Of a stretch of 64,000 nucleotides of DNA, positions 1 to 8,653 are shown in pieces. Position numbers and translations under genes: made by a program. How positions within the stretch are numbered: the stretch's first letter is position 1; each line of letters opens with the position of its first letter. The notes under the pieces were generated by a model. The model was not told the DNA's origin, did no database searches, and worked only from the letters and a program-made list of their open reading frames with translations. Source of the stretch: Stagnimonas aquatica (lineage in GTDB: Bacteria; Pseudomonadota; Gammaproteobacteria; Nevskiales; Nevskiaceae); contig NZ_RJVO01000009.1 of assembly GCF_003730135.1 (NCBI RefSeq), positions 106,928 to 170,927 on the forward strand, given 5' to 3'.

Positions 1-1181
1 CAGTCCACCGCCGCGATGCTCCAGCTGTCTTCGTCGACGTAGAACATCCGGCGCCGGAAGCTGTGACGGACCCCGGGCTTGAGACTGGCCTCGACCACCC
101 AGACCCGGTGCAGCTCGTAGCGGCTCAGCTCGGGATTCAGCGCGCCCTTGCGGATCAGCTTGTCGTAGCTGACATCTGGCGCCAGCAGACGCGTGGAGTT
201 GTAGGGGATGTAGATCTCGCGCTTGCCGAGCAGCTTCCAGCTATAGCGGTCGAGCGCGCCGTTGTACATGTCGGTCTGGTCGTTGAACATCAGACCGTCC
301 GCCGAGGCCTTGGGATTGTCGTAGCCGACATTGGGCGCGCGCCGCGTGCGCCCCAGCCCCGGGTTGTAGATCCAGGCGCTGCGGCCACCCTCGGTCTGGT
401 CGGTGCTCTCGTGCACCAGCAGCAACTGGCCGGCGATGCGCTTGGGCGAGAGCACTTCCTGCAGGTAGTAGAGGATCAGGCCGTCTTCAATCGGGCTCGG
501 CGCCTTCGGGTCGCCGTACTTGAGCTTCACGTCCTCGACGATGCGCGCCAGCTGGTAGCTGCCGTCGCGGGCGACGATCACCTCGTTGTTGTAGCGGCGC
601 ACCGCGCTGCCACGGAACTTCAGCTTGTGGTTCCAGATCACCTCGGCGCCGTTCTGCGGAATCGGGAACGGCACGCCCAGCTTGGCGCCACTGAGCTTGT
701 CGGTGCCTTCGAGCCGGGCATTGACCGCGTTGGCGCGGGTCGCGGCTTCCACCGCCGGCAGATTGAACGCCGGTCGCAGGCTGGGGAATACCCGCATCTG
801 GAACTCCGGCACCTGCTCCAGCAGCGCGCGCTGGCCGGCGGTGAGCTGCGCCGCGTACTGGGCGGCATTGGCCTTGCTGATGACGAAGCGCGGCTTGTCG
901 CCGGCGTCCTTCGGCGCCAGCGCCGCCTGCACCGCCTCGGGCTGCTTCTGCCGCAGGGTCTGCAAGTCGCCGTAGCGCAACTGCATCTGCTCGGGGCGAT
1001 AGCTCTTGCTCCCGGTCCAGGCCGGGATGGTGCCGGCGGCGTTGCCGGCAGCCTCGGCGCCCGAAGGCGTCAGCGTGGCGCCCAGCTTCGCCGCCTCGGC
1101 GGCGCTCACTGCCGCCGTCGCCGGGCCGGCGACCAGTGCACCCAGGCAGAGGGCATAGGCCCACGCGTTCTTGGCATCCAT
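1..1181 (-). CDS. DUF1329 family exported protein (3' end outside window)
   Basis: This frame stays open from an ATG at 1181 to the left edge, so the C-terminus is missing; about 393 residues are visible. An N-terminal signal peptide (hydrophobic to about residue 25) is followed by the family features AEAAKLGATLTPSGAE, GTIPAWTG, PFPIPQNGAEVIWNHKL, a RRAPNVGYDNPKA stretch and RYELHRVWVVEA. These match the two full-length DUF1329 proteins at 55691-57049 and 57166-58518. DUF1329 proteins are thought to be periplasmic and usually travel with DUF1302 outer-membrane proteins, as here, where a DUF1302 gene is divergent. It lacks the Cys-rich segment (PPAC...CDP) that the other two copies carry near residue 55-70. 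An upstream inverted repeat at 1243-1257 probably controls it. Molecular function is unknown. Confidence 0.88.
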   Translation of the reverse strand, partial: MDAKNAWAYALCLGALVAGPATAAVSAAEAAKLGATLTPSGAEAAGNAAGTIPAWTGSKSYRPEQMQLRYGDLQTLRQKQPEAVQAALAPKDAGDKPRFVISKANAAQYAAQLTAGQRALLEQVPEFQMRVFPSLRPAFNLPAVEAATRANAVNARLEGTDKLSGAKLGVPFPIPQNGAEVIWNHKLKFRGSAVRRYNNEVIVARDGSYQLARIVEDVKLKYGDPKAPSPIEDGLILYYLQEVLSPKRIAGQLLLVHESTDQTEGGRSAWIYNPGLGRTRRAPNVGYDNPKASADGLMFNDQTDMYNGALDRYSWKLLGKREIYIPYNSTRLLAPDVSYDKLIRKGALNPELSRYELHRVWVVEASLKPGVRHSFRRRMFYVDEDSWSIAAVD

Positions 1182-1235
1182 CGTTCTCTCCTCCCGGCCG
1201 GAGCCGGCGCCCGTCTTGCGGGCTTTTTGACTGTG

Positions 1236-1257
1236 TGTAAACTTTACATCCTGTAAA
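1236..1257. promoter_or_regulatory. Candidate operator TTTACA-N3-TGTAAA between divergent DUF1329 and DUF1302 genes
   Basis: A perfect inverted repeat TTTACATCCTGTAAA lies at 1243-1257. A further half-site TGTAAA at 1236-1241 forms a second dyad TGTAAA-C-TTTACA with its left arm. The block sits 62 nt before the DUF1329 ATG and 85 nt before the DUF1302 ATG. The same 15-bp dyad occurs at 9417-9431 and, with one mismatch, at 21723-21737, always in a divergent promoter. The size and symmetry suit a dimeric HTH repressor such as a TetR-type protein. The binding protein is not identifiable in the window. Confidence 0.65.
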
Positions 1258-1342
1258 TCGTTAGTCAAGACGAATCGCGCGCCAGTCTGGCGACGCGGCG
1301 CAAGACCGGCCAGCCAGGCCGGCGCATGGCTAGAGGAGCGAG

Positions 1343-3490
1343 ATGAACAAGACACTGTGGCTGGCCGCACTCGGCCTGTGGTCGCTAGGCGCTGGCGCGG
1401 TGGATTTCGACCTCGGCCCGGCGAGCGGCGCACTCAACACGCGGATCTCGCTGGGCGCGGCGGTGCGTACCGAGGGCCGCGACTACCGGCTGATCGCCAA
1501 GCTCGCCAACCCCGGCCAGCTCGGGCTCTGCGACGCCGACGACTGCCAGTCGCAGACCGGCAGCGCCGCCCCCAATCAGCGACTGGTCGATGCCCGTGGC
1601 GCCTTTTCCGGCGTCAACGAAGACAACGGCAATCTCAACTACGACCGTGGCGACTGGGTCAGCGCGCCCTTGCAGTTGCGGCCCAAGCTGGAGCTGGTCT
1701 GGGGCGACTGGCAGTTCCAGGCTTCGGGCCTGCTGTTCTACGACTTCGTGAACACCGGCTTCGACGACTACCACGCCGATACCAAGTTCCAGCCGCAGCG
1801 CACCCCTCGCTCCGACGATGTCGAGTCGCTGTTCGCCAAGCGCCATCGGCTCGGAAACCTGTTCGTCGCCGGCAGCTTCGAGCTGGGCGGCCACGAATTG
1901 CTGCTGCGCCTGGGCAACCAGGTGCTGAACTGGGGCGAAGCCAATCTGGTGCAGTTCAACACCCTCTCGGAATGGGCGCCGCTGGACGCGCCGATGCTGG
2001 CCATGCCCGGCGCCGAACCCAGCCAGTTGCAGCTCGCCACGCCGTTGGCGGTGGCCAGCCTGACGCTCACCGACGCGCTGTCGCTAGAGGCGGTCTACCA
2101 ATTGCAGTGGCGCGGCGCCAAGCTGCCGGCCGCCGGCAGCCTGCTGTCGTTCAGCGATGTCGCCGGCGGCGGCGAATACGCGATCCTCGGCTTCGGCAAC
2201 TTCCACGAAGATCCGGACCGGCAGTTCCGGCCCGCCGGCCTCGCCTCGGCGATCTCGCAGGCCACCCGCACCGTCTACCTGCCCGACGAGGACTTCGGTG
2301 CCCCGCGCGACAGCGGCCAGTTCGGCCTGCGGCTCAACTACCTCGCCGACTGGCTCAACAACGGCACCGAACTGGCCCTGCACTATCTGCACTACCACAG
2401 CCGCTACCCGGTGCTGAGCGGCTACGCCGCCAATGCCAGTTGCACGCGCGACGCCAATGGCGGCGGTTTCGCGGGCGCCTTTCTCGCCTGCCAGGGCTTC
2501 AGCCAAAGCTTCAACCCCATCGGCCGCGAGCCCTTGCCGGTGGATACCGCGCGGCTGTTCCTCGACTTTCCCGAGGACATCGACCTGATCGGCCTGTCGT
2601 TCAACACCAACGTCGGCGACTGGGCCTTCTCCGGCGAGTACGCCTACCGCCCCAACCAGCCCTTGCAGATCCTGCAATCGGACGTGCTGTTCGCCACGCT
2701 CGGCCCGGCGTTTCCGGCCCAGGACATCCCCATCGGCGCCGCCAGCCTCACCGACCCCGCGCTGCTCGCCGGACTGCCACCGGCGCTGGCGCAGCCGCTG
2801 ATGAGCTTGCAGGCCAGTCTGTTGCCGCAACTGCCCAGCGGAACCGGCTTCGTGCTGCCCGGCGAGAACAACGCGGTGCCGGATTTCCTCAGCCGCTACC
2901 GTGGCGTCACCATCAATGCCGGCGACTACATCCCCGGCTACGAGCGCCAGCAGGTCTCGCAGCTCAGTCTCACCGGCATCCGCACCTTCGCCGACAACCC
3001 GGTGGGGGCCTCGCAGATCTTCTGGGTGTTCGAGGCCGCCGCGCTCTACGTGCACGACCTGCCCAAGCGCGGCGAGCTGTACTTCGAGGGTGCCGGCGAC
3101 CGCACCCATCCTTCGGCCGGCGCCGACGGCACCGGCAGCCCCGACGGCCAGCCGGACAGCCGCCACATCAATCCCACCCAGATGACCTCGGGCTTCGCCA
3201 CCAGCTTGGCCTACGGCTACCGCAGCCTGCTGCGACTGAGCTACAACGACCTGCCCGGCGGCATCACCATCAACCCGGCGCTGGTCTGGCTGCACGACCT
3301 CAAGGGCACCTCGCCGGCACCGATCATCAACTTCATCGAAGGCCGTCGGGTGCTGCTGAGCAATGTCACCGTCGAGTTCCAGGACGACTGGTCGGCCGGC
3401 CTCACCTACCAGGTGTTCGACGGCGGCGGCACCCGCCACCGCCTGAGCGACCGCGACAATCTTTCGCTCTACGTCGCCAAGGTGTTCTGA
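1343..3490 (+). CDS. DUF1302 family outer-membrane protein
   Basis: The 715-residue product starts with a signal peptide (about residues 1-19, cleavage after GAGA) and contains the DUF1302 hallmarks: an RISLGAAVR start to the mature chain, FDLGPASGALNT, and HELLLRLGNQVLNWGE. Many amphipathic aromatic-rich strands follow, and the last residue is an aromatic Phe (YVAKVF), typical of a beta-barrel inserted by BAM. The family is predicted to be outer-membrane and pairs with DUF1329 in gene clusters for hydrophobic substrates in proteobacteria; the substrate is unknown. The ATG at 1343 follows GAGGAGCGAG, a good ribosome binding site. It is divergent from the DUF1329 gene and shares its operator region. 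It is the only DUF1302 gene here, although three DUF1329 genes are present. Confidence 0.88.
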   Translation: MNKTLWLAALGLWSLGAGAVDFDLGPASGALNTRISLGAAVRTEGRDYRLIAKLANPGQLGLCDADDCQSQTGSAAPNQRLVDARGAFSGVNEDNGNLNYDRGDWVSAPLQLRPKLELVWGDWQFQASGLLFYDFVNTGFDDYHADTKFQPQRTPRSDDVESLFAKRHRLGNLFVAGSFELGGHELLLRLGNQVLNWGEANLVQFNTLSEWAPLDAPMLAMPGAEPSQLQLATPLAVASLTLTDALSLEAVYQLQWRGAKLPAAGSLLSFSDVAGGGEYAILGFGNFHEDPDRQFRPAGLASAISQATRTVYLPDEDFGAPRDSGQFGLRLNYLADWLNNGTELALHYLHYHSRYPVLSGYAANASCTRDANGGGFAGAFLACQGFSQSFNPIGREPLPVDTARLFLDFPEDIDLIGLSFNTNVGDWAFSGEYAYRPNQPLQILQSDVLFATLGPAFPAQDIPIGAASLTDPALLAGLPPALAQPLMSLQASLLPQLPSGTGFVLPGENNAVPDFLSRYRGVTINAGDYIPGYERQQVSQLSLTGIRTFADNPVGASQIFWVFEAAALYVHDLPKRGELYFEGAGDRTHPSAGADGTGSPDGQPDSRHINPTQMTSGFATSLAYGYRSLLRLSYNDLPGGITINPALVWLHDLKGTSPAPIINFIEGRRVLLSNVTVEFQDDWSAGLTYQVFDGGGTRHRLSDRDNLSLYVAKVF

Positions 3491-3499
3491 GCCCAGCAG

Positions 3500-4348
3500 C
3501 TAGGCCGTCGCTGCGATCTCCCAGCAGGCGGCGGTGAAGCACACCTCGCCATCGCGCAGGAACGGCGCGAACGCCGGACGCACCGTGGCGATCAGCCGCT
3601 CGCGAAGATCCGGCGCCAAGCTCGGCCACAGGCGGCCGAGGTTGCCCAGCCGCGTGAAGTAGGGTTCCAGCGCCGACTCCGGCATCCGGCACTCCATGTC
3701 CAGGGGCGTGATTGCGACATCGCGCCAGCCGGCCTCCTCCAGCAGCAGCCGCACCCGCGCGCGATCGGCGAAGGCGAACTGGCCCGGCGCATCCGGCGCG
3801 CGTGGTGGCGACGCCGGCAGCAGCGGTGCCGCCGCGCGTTCGGCGGTGGTCATGAAGGCGTTCTCGCCCGGATGCCGCCAGGCGATCAGGTGCAGTTGCG
3901 CCGCCGCTCGCGCGGCGCGGCGCAGGTTGCCGAAGGCCGCCACCGGATCGGCGAAGAACATCACGCCGAAGCGGGAGACGATGCGGTCAAAGCGGCCGGG
4001 CTCGAAGGCGTGGTGCTCGGCGTCGGCACACAGAAAGGCCACCGGCGCGCGGGTCCGCTGATGCCGCGTCCGCGCCTGGGCGTGCGCGATCATCGGTTCC
4101 GAGATGTCGATGCCCAGCACCTGCCCCCCTGCGCCAAGACACTGCGCCAGCGCCAGGGCGGTGGCGCCAGTCCCGCAGCCGATGTCCAGCACCGTCTGGT
4201 CGGCGCCGTCCGCCAGCGCGGCGACCAGGCGCGTCTCGAAAGGCCGGAACAACGCGTCCAGCGTCGCCTGCAACTCCACCCAGGCCGCGCCGGCCACGCC
4301 GTTCCAGAGCCGCGCCTGTTCGTGATCCTGCCGCTGTTCCATCGTCAT
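3500..4348 (-). CDS. Class I SAM-dependent methyltransferase
   Basis: The 282-residue product has the Rossmann motif I VLDIGCGTGATAL near residues 52-65, motif II VLGIDISEPM, and the acidic post-motif CADAEHHAF. A RIVSRFGVMFFADP stretch is typical of the Methyltransf_11/25 group. The start chosen is the ATG at 4348 because GGAGG lies 5 nt upstream; a longer frame to 4393 would run into the operator of the divergent regulator. Its C-terminal DGEVCFTAACWEIAA end resembles many small-molecule methyltransferases of this class. The acceptor cannot be predicted. It ends 9 nt from the convergent DUF1302 gene and is divergent from a MerR-type regulator with a dyad between them, so it is probably that regulator's target. 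Confidence 0.85.
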   Translation of the reverse strand: MTMEQRQDHEQARLWNGVAGAAWVELQATLDALFRPFETRLVAALADGADQTVLDIGCGTGATALALAQCLGAGGQVLGIDISEPMIAHAQARTRHQRTRAPVAFLCADAEHHAFEPGRFDRIVSRFGVMFFADPVAAFGNLRRAARAAAQLHLIAWRHPGENAFMTTAERAAAPLLPASPPRAPDAPGQFAFADRARVRLLLEEAGWRDVAITPLDMECRMPESALEPYFTRLGNLGRLWPSLAPDLRERLIATVRPAFAPFLRDGEVCFTAACWEIAATA

Positions 4349-4401
4349 CGCTGCCTCCGCAGAACGCTTGTCTTGCTGTCGTTGGAGCGGCACTGTGCCA
4401 A

Positions 4402-4417
4402 CTCAAGTCCACTTGAG
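4402..4417. promoter_or_regulatory. MerR-type dyad CTCAAGT-CC-ACTTGAG
   Basis: A perfect 7-2-7 inverted repeat lies in the 78-nt gap between the divergent methyltransferase (starts 4348) and MerR-type regulator (starts 4427). MerR-family activators bind such dyads between the -35 and -10 elements of divergent promoters. The site ends only 9 nt before the regulator GTG, so it is well placed for autoregulation. Confidence 0.6.
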
Positions 4418-4426
4418 GTCAAGACC

Positions 4427-4918
4427 GTGCAGGAACTCGACATCGGCGAGGTCGCGCGGCAATCGGGGCTGGCCGCCTCGACCCTGCGCTACTACGAGGC
4501 GCGCGGCCTGATCCGGGCCCTGGGGCGACGTGGCCTGCGGCGCAGTTTCGGCGTCGAGGTGCTGGAAAAGCTGTCGCTGATCGCGCTCGGCCAGGCGGCC
4601 GGCTTTTCACTGGCCGAGATCGCGGCGATGTTCGCGCCGGACGGCCACTTGCAGATCGACCGCCCGAAGCTGCTGGCGCGCGCCGATCAGGTGGACCGCA
4701 GCATCCGCCGGCTGACGGCGCTGCGCGATGGTCTGCGCCACGCGGCGGTGTGCCAGGCCCCCAGCCATCTGGAATGCCCCAGCTTCCGGCGCCTGATGCA
4801 GGCCGCCGCGCGCGGTGCGATCCGCAGCCCGGAGCCGGCGGATACGAAGGCGCCGCTCAGCCTTCCGACTGGCGCTCGAACCAGTCGACGCAGGCGGCCG
4901 CCTCCAGCACCGGCCTGA
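4427..4918 (+). CDS. MerR-family transcriptional regulator
   Basis: The 163-residue product begins ELDIGEVARQSGLAASTLRY, the winged-helix start of MerR proteins, followed by the RYYEARGLI wing motif. A dimerisation helix spans about residues 75-110, and a C-terminal C...HLEC pair of cysteines (AVCQAPSHLECPSF) could sense metal or redox state as in SoxR-like relatives. The start is a GTG at 4427 (alternatives upstream lie inside the dyad). The last 62 nt overlap the 3' end of the convergent GST gene, giving a Pro/Arg-rich tail that is probably not structured. It is likely to control the divergent methyltransferase and itself through the dyad at 4402-4417. Confidence 0.82.
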   Translation: MQELDIGEVARQSGLAASTLRYYEARGLIRALGRRGLRRSFGVEVLEKLSLIALGQAAGFSLAEIAAMFAPDGHLQIDRPKLLARADQVDRSIRRLTALRDGLRHAAVCQAPSHLECPSFRRLMQAAARGAIRSPEPADTKAPLSLPTGARTSRRRRPPPAPA

Positions 4919-5876
4919 GCGCCTGCCGGCTCTCGGCCGGCAGCAGCGCCCAGCGCCGCAGCAGTTCGGCACGGCACTTTTCCTGGTAGCCGAACGGCGC
5001 CTGACGGAATTCCTGGCCACGGATGTTCGCCACCAGTTCGCTCCGGCCTGCGGCCAGCGCCTGCTGGTTGGCGCTGAGGAAGGGCAGGTATTCGGCGCCG
5101 ATCATTTCCAGCAAGCCGGCGCGGGTGCTGGCGAGCAGCTCCGGCTTCCACTCGCCGTCGATGCCGGCGGCATCGTCAAGGGTAATCACCCAGGCTTCCA
5201 CCGCCGGCGCGCGCTCGCGGCAGACGCGCTGCGGCCAGGGGTCGAGGCTGAGCTGGGCGAGCTGACCGTAGAGCGCGAAGTCGGCCAGCGAGGGCCGGCT
5301 GCCGAACAGGAAACGGCTGGCCGAGACCGCCGGACCGAGCAGATCGAGCAAGCGCTGGTAGCTGGCCTCGATCAGCGGCGCATTGGCCGGTGTGCAACCG
5401 ACCATCGCCATGCGACTGCGCTGGCGGTCGTGAAAGAACTTCGCCGCCTGCGTCAGCGCCGGGCCATGCGCCTTGGGCAGGCTGTCGCGGACGATCCACT
5501 GCGCGGCCCAGAGCGCGGTAGCGTCCTCGAACCAGCGGTAGTGGAACATCTGCTTCGACACCCACTCGTCGGCGAAATCCTCGATCAGGTGACAGAGGAA
5601 GGCCTGCGCGGGATCGTCGGGAATGATCGAGCGCTCGCCCGGATGGCGCTCTTCCAGCCAGTAGGCCAGCGGCGTCGAGTCCACCCGCCATTCGCTCTCC
5701 TCCGGCGCCCGCAGCATCGGCACCAGCTTGGGCCGGACATGGGCGACTTCCGGCAGGGTGTCGGCGCTGCCGACCTTCCAGAGATGCGGCAGGCGCCGGT
5801 AGCGCAGGATCGCGCGCAGCTTGCGCGAATAGGGCGAGGGGTTGGCGCCGATCAGGCGGTAGGGTTCCAGAGTCAT
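4857..5876 (-). CDS. Glutathione S-transferase family protein, long form (GST copy 1)
   Basis: The 339-residue protein has an N-terminal thioredoxin-like GST domain (YRLIGANPSPYSRKLRAILR, then VPMLRAPEES and a DSTPLAYWLEERHP glutathione-site segment) and an all-alpha GST C-terminal domain (FLFGSRPSLADFALYGQL). The position of the catalytic residue is Ser (SPYS), not Cys. Unlike ordinary GSTs of 200-230 residues, it continues for about 90 residues with a helical extension containing EYLPFLSANQQALAAG and YQEKCRAELLRRW. The same kind of extension appears in the next two GSTs of the operon. The ATG at 5876 overlaps the stop of the upstream GST in an ATGA, so translation is probably coupled. The substrate is unknown. 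Confidence 0.85.
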   Translation of the reverse strand: MTLEPYRLIGANPSPYSRKLRAILRYRRLPHLWKVGSADTLPEVAHVRPKLVPMLRAPEESEWRVDSTPLAYWLEERHPGERSIIPDDPAQAFLCHLIEDFADEWVSKQMFHYRWFEDATALWAAQWIVRDSLPKAHGPALTQAAKFFHDRQRSRMAMVGCTPANAPLIEASYQRLLDLLGPAVSASRFLFGSRPSLADFALYGQLAQLSLDPWPQRVCRERAPAVEAWVITLDDAAGIDGEWKPELLASTRAGLLEMIGAEYLPFLSANQQALAAGRSELVANIRGQEFRQAPFGYQEKCRAELLRRWALLPAESRQALRPVLEAAACVDWFERQSEG

Positions 5877-7015
5877 GGTGGCGAATCCCAGGGTGTGCCG
5901 GAAAAGTAGAAGCGCAGACGCTGCGCCAGGCTCAGGTCGCGCCGGGGGCCGGCCAGCGCGGAGTCGATGACGGCGGCCTCGGGCAGGATCGGCGCGGCGG
6001 CCAGACACTCACTGATGCCGAGCCCCTGCAGACGGGCATCGACGCGCGCACGGGTGCCGGGCGCCAGCAGCGCGTAGGACTGCCGCAGCGTCGCCAGGCA
6101 GCGCGCGCGGTAGCGGATCGCCGGCAGGCGCGGGTAGTCGATCCCGCCGTAGTGGCCGTCGAAGTGGCGGGCACCGGCGGCCAGTGCGGCGGCGTTGTCT
6201 TGCAGGTAGGGCAGATAGGCACGACCAAGATCATTGAAGATCGGCGTCCAGGCCGCGTCGCTGAAATCATCGAGAGCGGTCTCGCTCCAGTCCTCGGCGC
6301 CGCTGTTCCACAAGCGCGTCACCCAGGCCCAGACGCGCGGCGCGGTTGCCGCCATCAGCGCCGCCGGACGCGGGTCCTGCGCGTAGTGGCGGAACATCGG
6401 CCCGAACCAGGCGATGTCCACCAGGCTGGGCCGGTCGCCCAGCAGGTAGCGGCGATGCTCCAGCAGATTCTCCAGCCAGCCGAGCGCCCGTGGGTAAAGC
6501 GCAGCGATGGCCTCGAAGTTGCTGGCGCGCACGCCATCGCCGCGCAGGTAGATGCGCTGCTGGCGCTTGCGGAAGTACAGGCCCATCGCCCAGGCGGGAT
6601 GCGGCGTGCCGGCCGACAGCTCGGCGCCCAGGCGCGCGCCCAGATAGCGCGCGTTGTCCGGCCAGGCCCAGCGCCAGAACATCGCCGGCCGCCACTGCCA
6701 CTCGTCGCAGTAGTCCTCGATCAGCGCCGACAGGAAGGCGCGATACGGGTCGTCCGGGATCAGTGCGCGCTGCGGGTTTTCGGCGTCCAGCCAGCGCAGC
6801 AGCGGCGTGCTGTCGCAGAGCCAGAGGCCGTCATCGCGGCGCAGCGCCGGCACCTTCATCCAGCCGGTATTGGGCAGCACCTCACGCAGCAGGATGTCGG
6901 GCGTGATCCGCACCCGCTCATAGGCAATGCGCTTGGCGCGCAGGGCGCCCTCCAGTTTGCCGCTGAAGTAGGAGACGTCGGAGAGATAGACGCGGTAGCG
7001 CTGCTTCTCGCTCAC
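5873..7015 (-). CDS. Glutathione S-transferase family protein, long form (GST copy 2)
   Basis: The 380-residue product starts YRVYLSDVSYFSGKLEGALR, a GST thioredoxin fold with Ser/Tyr at the active-site turn. It then shows MKVPALRRDD and DSTPLLRWLD, a RYLLGDRPSLVDIAWFGPMF C-terminal domain, and a long helical extension with AYLPYLQDNAAALAAG and RYRARCLATLRQSYALL. The extension parallels that of the neighbouring copy 1 (YLPxLxxNxxALAAG), pointing to a common ancestor. It overlaps copy 1 by 4 nt (ATGA). Between it and copy 3 upstream lie 150 nt filled by a C/G-rich palindromic repeat, so it may have its own ribosome entry but probably the same transcript. The predicted location is cytoplasmic. 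Confidence 0.84.
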   Translation of the reverse strand: MSEKQRYRVYLSDVSYFSGKLEGALRAKRIAYERVRITPDILLREVLPNTGWMKVPALRRDDGLWLCDSTPLLRWLDAENPQRALIPDDPYRAFLSALIEDYCDEWQWRPAMFWRWAWPDNARYLGARLGAELSAGTPHPAWAMGLYFRKRQQRIYLRGDGVRASNFEAIAALYPRALGWLENLLEHRRYLLGDRPSLVDIAWFGPMFRHYAQDPRPAALMAATAPRVWAWVTRLWNSGAEDWSETALDDFSDAAWTPIFNDLGRAYLPYLQDNAAALAAGARHFDGHYGGIDYPRLPAIRYRARCLATLRQSYALLAPGTRARVDARLQGLGISECLAAAPILPEAAVIDSALAGPRRDLSLAQRLRFYFSGTPWDSPP

Positions 7016-7040
7016 AGCGCGCCCTCTTCGCTAACCAGTT

Positions 7041-7157
7041 CCCCCTCTCCCCCAGCCCCTCCCCCACGAGGGGGCGAGGGGAGAACAACAGGCCGCGCGC
7101 TGATTCCCCTCTCCCCTCGTGGGAGAGGGTGGCGCGCAGCGCCGGGAGAGGGGGAGC
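7041..7157. repeat. C/G-rich palindromic intergenic repeat (CCCTCTCCC/GGGAGAGGG type)
   Basis: The 150-nt gap between GST copies 3 and 2 is filled by interleaved inverted repeats built from CCCCTCTCCC and GGGAGAGGGG with CACGAGG/CCTCGTG loops. A shorter relative lies at 14942-14982 and a related C/G-rich palindrome at 18465-18588. Such dispersed palindromes are common between genes in high-GC gammaproteobacteria. Here it interrupts an otherwise overlapping operon and would form a strong RNA hairpin that could damp expression of the two downstream GST genes. Confidence 0.7.
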
Positions 7158-7166
7158 GCGCTTTCA

Positions 7167-8267
7167 TCAAGCGGCGGCCTTCACATGCAGGCCCACCCGC
7201 TCCAAGCGGAAGTCCTGCTGAAAGTGCATCGCCTCCGGCGCGCCGCGCTCCGCCGCCCAGGCGTCGACCGAGGCCCGCTCGGCGGCCGGCAGCGCGCGGT
7301 AGACATCGAGGATGCGCTGCTGCATCCACAGCGTGTAGGGCATCGCCATGCGCCGGTAGCGGCCGTCGGCCATCGGGAACTCGATCTCGCCCAGCGCGCG
7401 CGGCAGCCGGCGGCCGGGCTTGAGCTTGGGCAGGAACTTCTGCACCTCGTCGCGGATGCCGGCAAGCATCGGGTAGAACTCGCCGAAGATGGCGTCGAAC
7501 ACCGGGTTAAGCGTCTCCGGGATCGCATCGCCGGGCAGGAACTCGCCGCTGCCGGCCTTCACCGTATTCATCCGCTCCACCCAGGCTTTGAGATGCGGAC
7601 GCTTGGCGATCAGCTCGCGCTTCGGCCAGGGGTCGCGGCTGAGGTGGCCATACATAGGACCGAACAGGCCGAAGTCGGCGACCGAGGGCTTGCTGCCGAA
7701 CACAAAGGGCAGCTTCGCGAAGTGGGCATCGAGCACGTCGAGCATGCGCTCGGTCCAGCGCTCCTGCACTGCGTACTGCGCCGGGACGATGCCGACGCTG
7801 GGCAGATAGCCGCGCAGCGTGCCCGCCACGTAGGCGGCGATGCGCTTCTGCGCGAAGGCCGGGAAGTGCGGCAGCAGCGCCTTGCCGGCATCGTGCTCGA
7901 ACAGCGCGTAGTTCTCGGGATAGACCCAGCGGTAGTGCATCGCCGGTGGGATCCACCACTCGTCCGCCCAGGCCTCGATCAGCAGCGCGGCGATGCGCTG
8001 GCGCGGCGTGGCAGGCAGCGTCGCGCCCTGCGGGAAGCGCTGCTCGATGATCTCGGCGATGTCCTTGGTGTCCTGCAGCCACTCGCCTTCCGGCGTGACT
8101 ACCACCGGCATCACCTTGGCGCCGGTCTTCTTGGGGATGCGCCAGAGCAGATTGAGGGCATTCACCTCCTGGTCGATGAAGGGCACGTTCTTGTATTGCA
8201 GCAGCGCGCGGGTCTTGCCGCTGAAGAAGGACAGATGCCAACCGTGCATCACGTAAGGCTTGCTCAC
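7167..8267 (-). CDS. Glutathione S-transferase family protein, long form (GST copy 3)
   Basis: The 366-residue protein starts with a GTG at 8267 that overlaps the stop of the preceding membrane protein (GTGA). The N-terminal domain reads YVMHGWHLSFFSGKTRALLQ, KVMPVVVTPEGEWLQDTKDI and IIEQRFPQG, a GST glutathione-binding domain with Ser at the active-site turn. The helical domain carries LPFVFGSKPSVADFGLFGPM. A C-terminal extension of about 100 residues follows (EFYPMLAGIRDEVQKFLP, then YRRMAMPYTLWMQQRI), comparable to copies 1 and 2 but less similar. This form resembles several predicted long GSTs of marine and soil proteobacteria. Its substrate is not known. Confidence 0.84.
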   Translation of the reverse strand: MSKPYVMHGWHLSFFSGKTRALLQYKNVPFIDQEVNALNLLWRIPKKTGAKVMPVVVTPEGEWLQDTKDIAEIIEQRFPQGATLPATPRQRIAALLIEAWADEWWIPPAMHYRWVYPENYALFEHDAGKALLPHFPAFAQKRIAAYVAGTLRGYLPSVGIVPAQYAVQERWTERMLDVLDAHFAKLPFVFGSKPSVADFGLFGPMYGHLSRDPWPKRELIAKRPHLKAWVERMNTVKAGSGEFLPGDAIPETLNPVFDAIFGEFYPMLAGIRDEVQKFLPKLKPGRRLPRALGEIEFPMADGRYRRMAMPYTLWMQQRILDVYRALPAAERASVDAWAAERGAPEAMHFQQDFRLERVGLHVKAAA

Positions 8268-8653
8268 AGACGACTCCGCAGGAACAGGAAGGAGGCGGCG
8301 ATGCCGCCCGGCAACAGAATGCCGATCAGCAGCGCCAGCGGCGGCGACTGCGGATCCAGCAACAGATTGAGCGTGCGCAGGCCGGCGAACAGCAGCAGCG
8401 CCAGCGCCTGGGCACGCAGGAAGCCGCGCAGGCCACCGTTGTCCAGCGCGTTGCCGAGCGTCAGTGCCAGGCCGAACAACTGGCAGCCGAGCAGGCCCAG
8501 GGTGCGCGCGGGTTCGTCCGGCGCGCCGGCCAGGGGCGCGAGGCCGAGGACGATCAGCAGCAGGCTCGCAATCCGCAGGGCCAAGCGGTAGCGCCACAGC
8601 CAGGCTCGCGCTCCCGGGCCGCTGTAGGCGCCGGCGGTTGCCGCCTCGCTCAT
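8264..8653 (-). CDS. Small four-helix membrane protein inside the GST operon
   Basis: This 129-residue protein is not recognised. It has a short polar N-terminus and four hydrophobic segments, roughly residues 19-42, 52-70, 77-97 and 104-125, ending in the positively charged FLRSRL. It overlaps the upstream Nu-class GST by ATGA and the downstream GST copy 3 by GTGA, so it is translationally coupled on both sides. Such close coupling suggests that it acts with the GSTs, perhaps as a membrane anchor or a carrier for a hydrophobic substrate or conjugate. That role is inference only. Confidence 0.75.
   Translation of the reverse strand: MSEAATAGAYSGPGARAWLWRYRLALRIASLLLIVLGLAPLAGAPDEPARTLGLLGCQLFGLALTLGNALDNGGLRGFLRAQALALLLFAGLRTLNLLLDPQSPPLALLIGILLPGGIAASFLFLRSRL

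Noticed and set aside
63..1256. Long plus-strand open frame of 397 codons
   Set aside because: It is antisense to the DUF1329 gene, with Val/Ala/Arg-rich composition and no family features; such shadows are common at this GC content.
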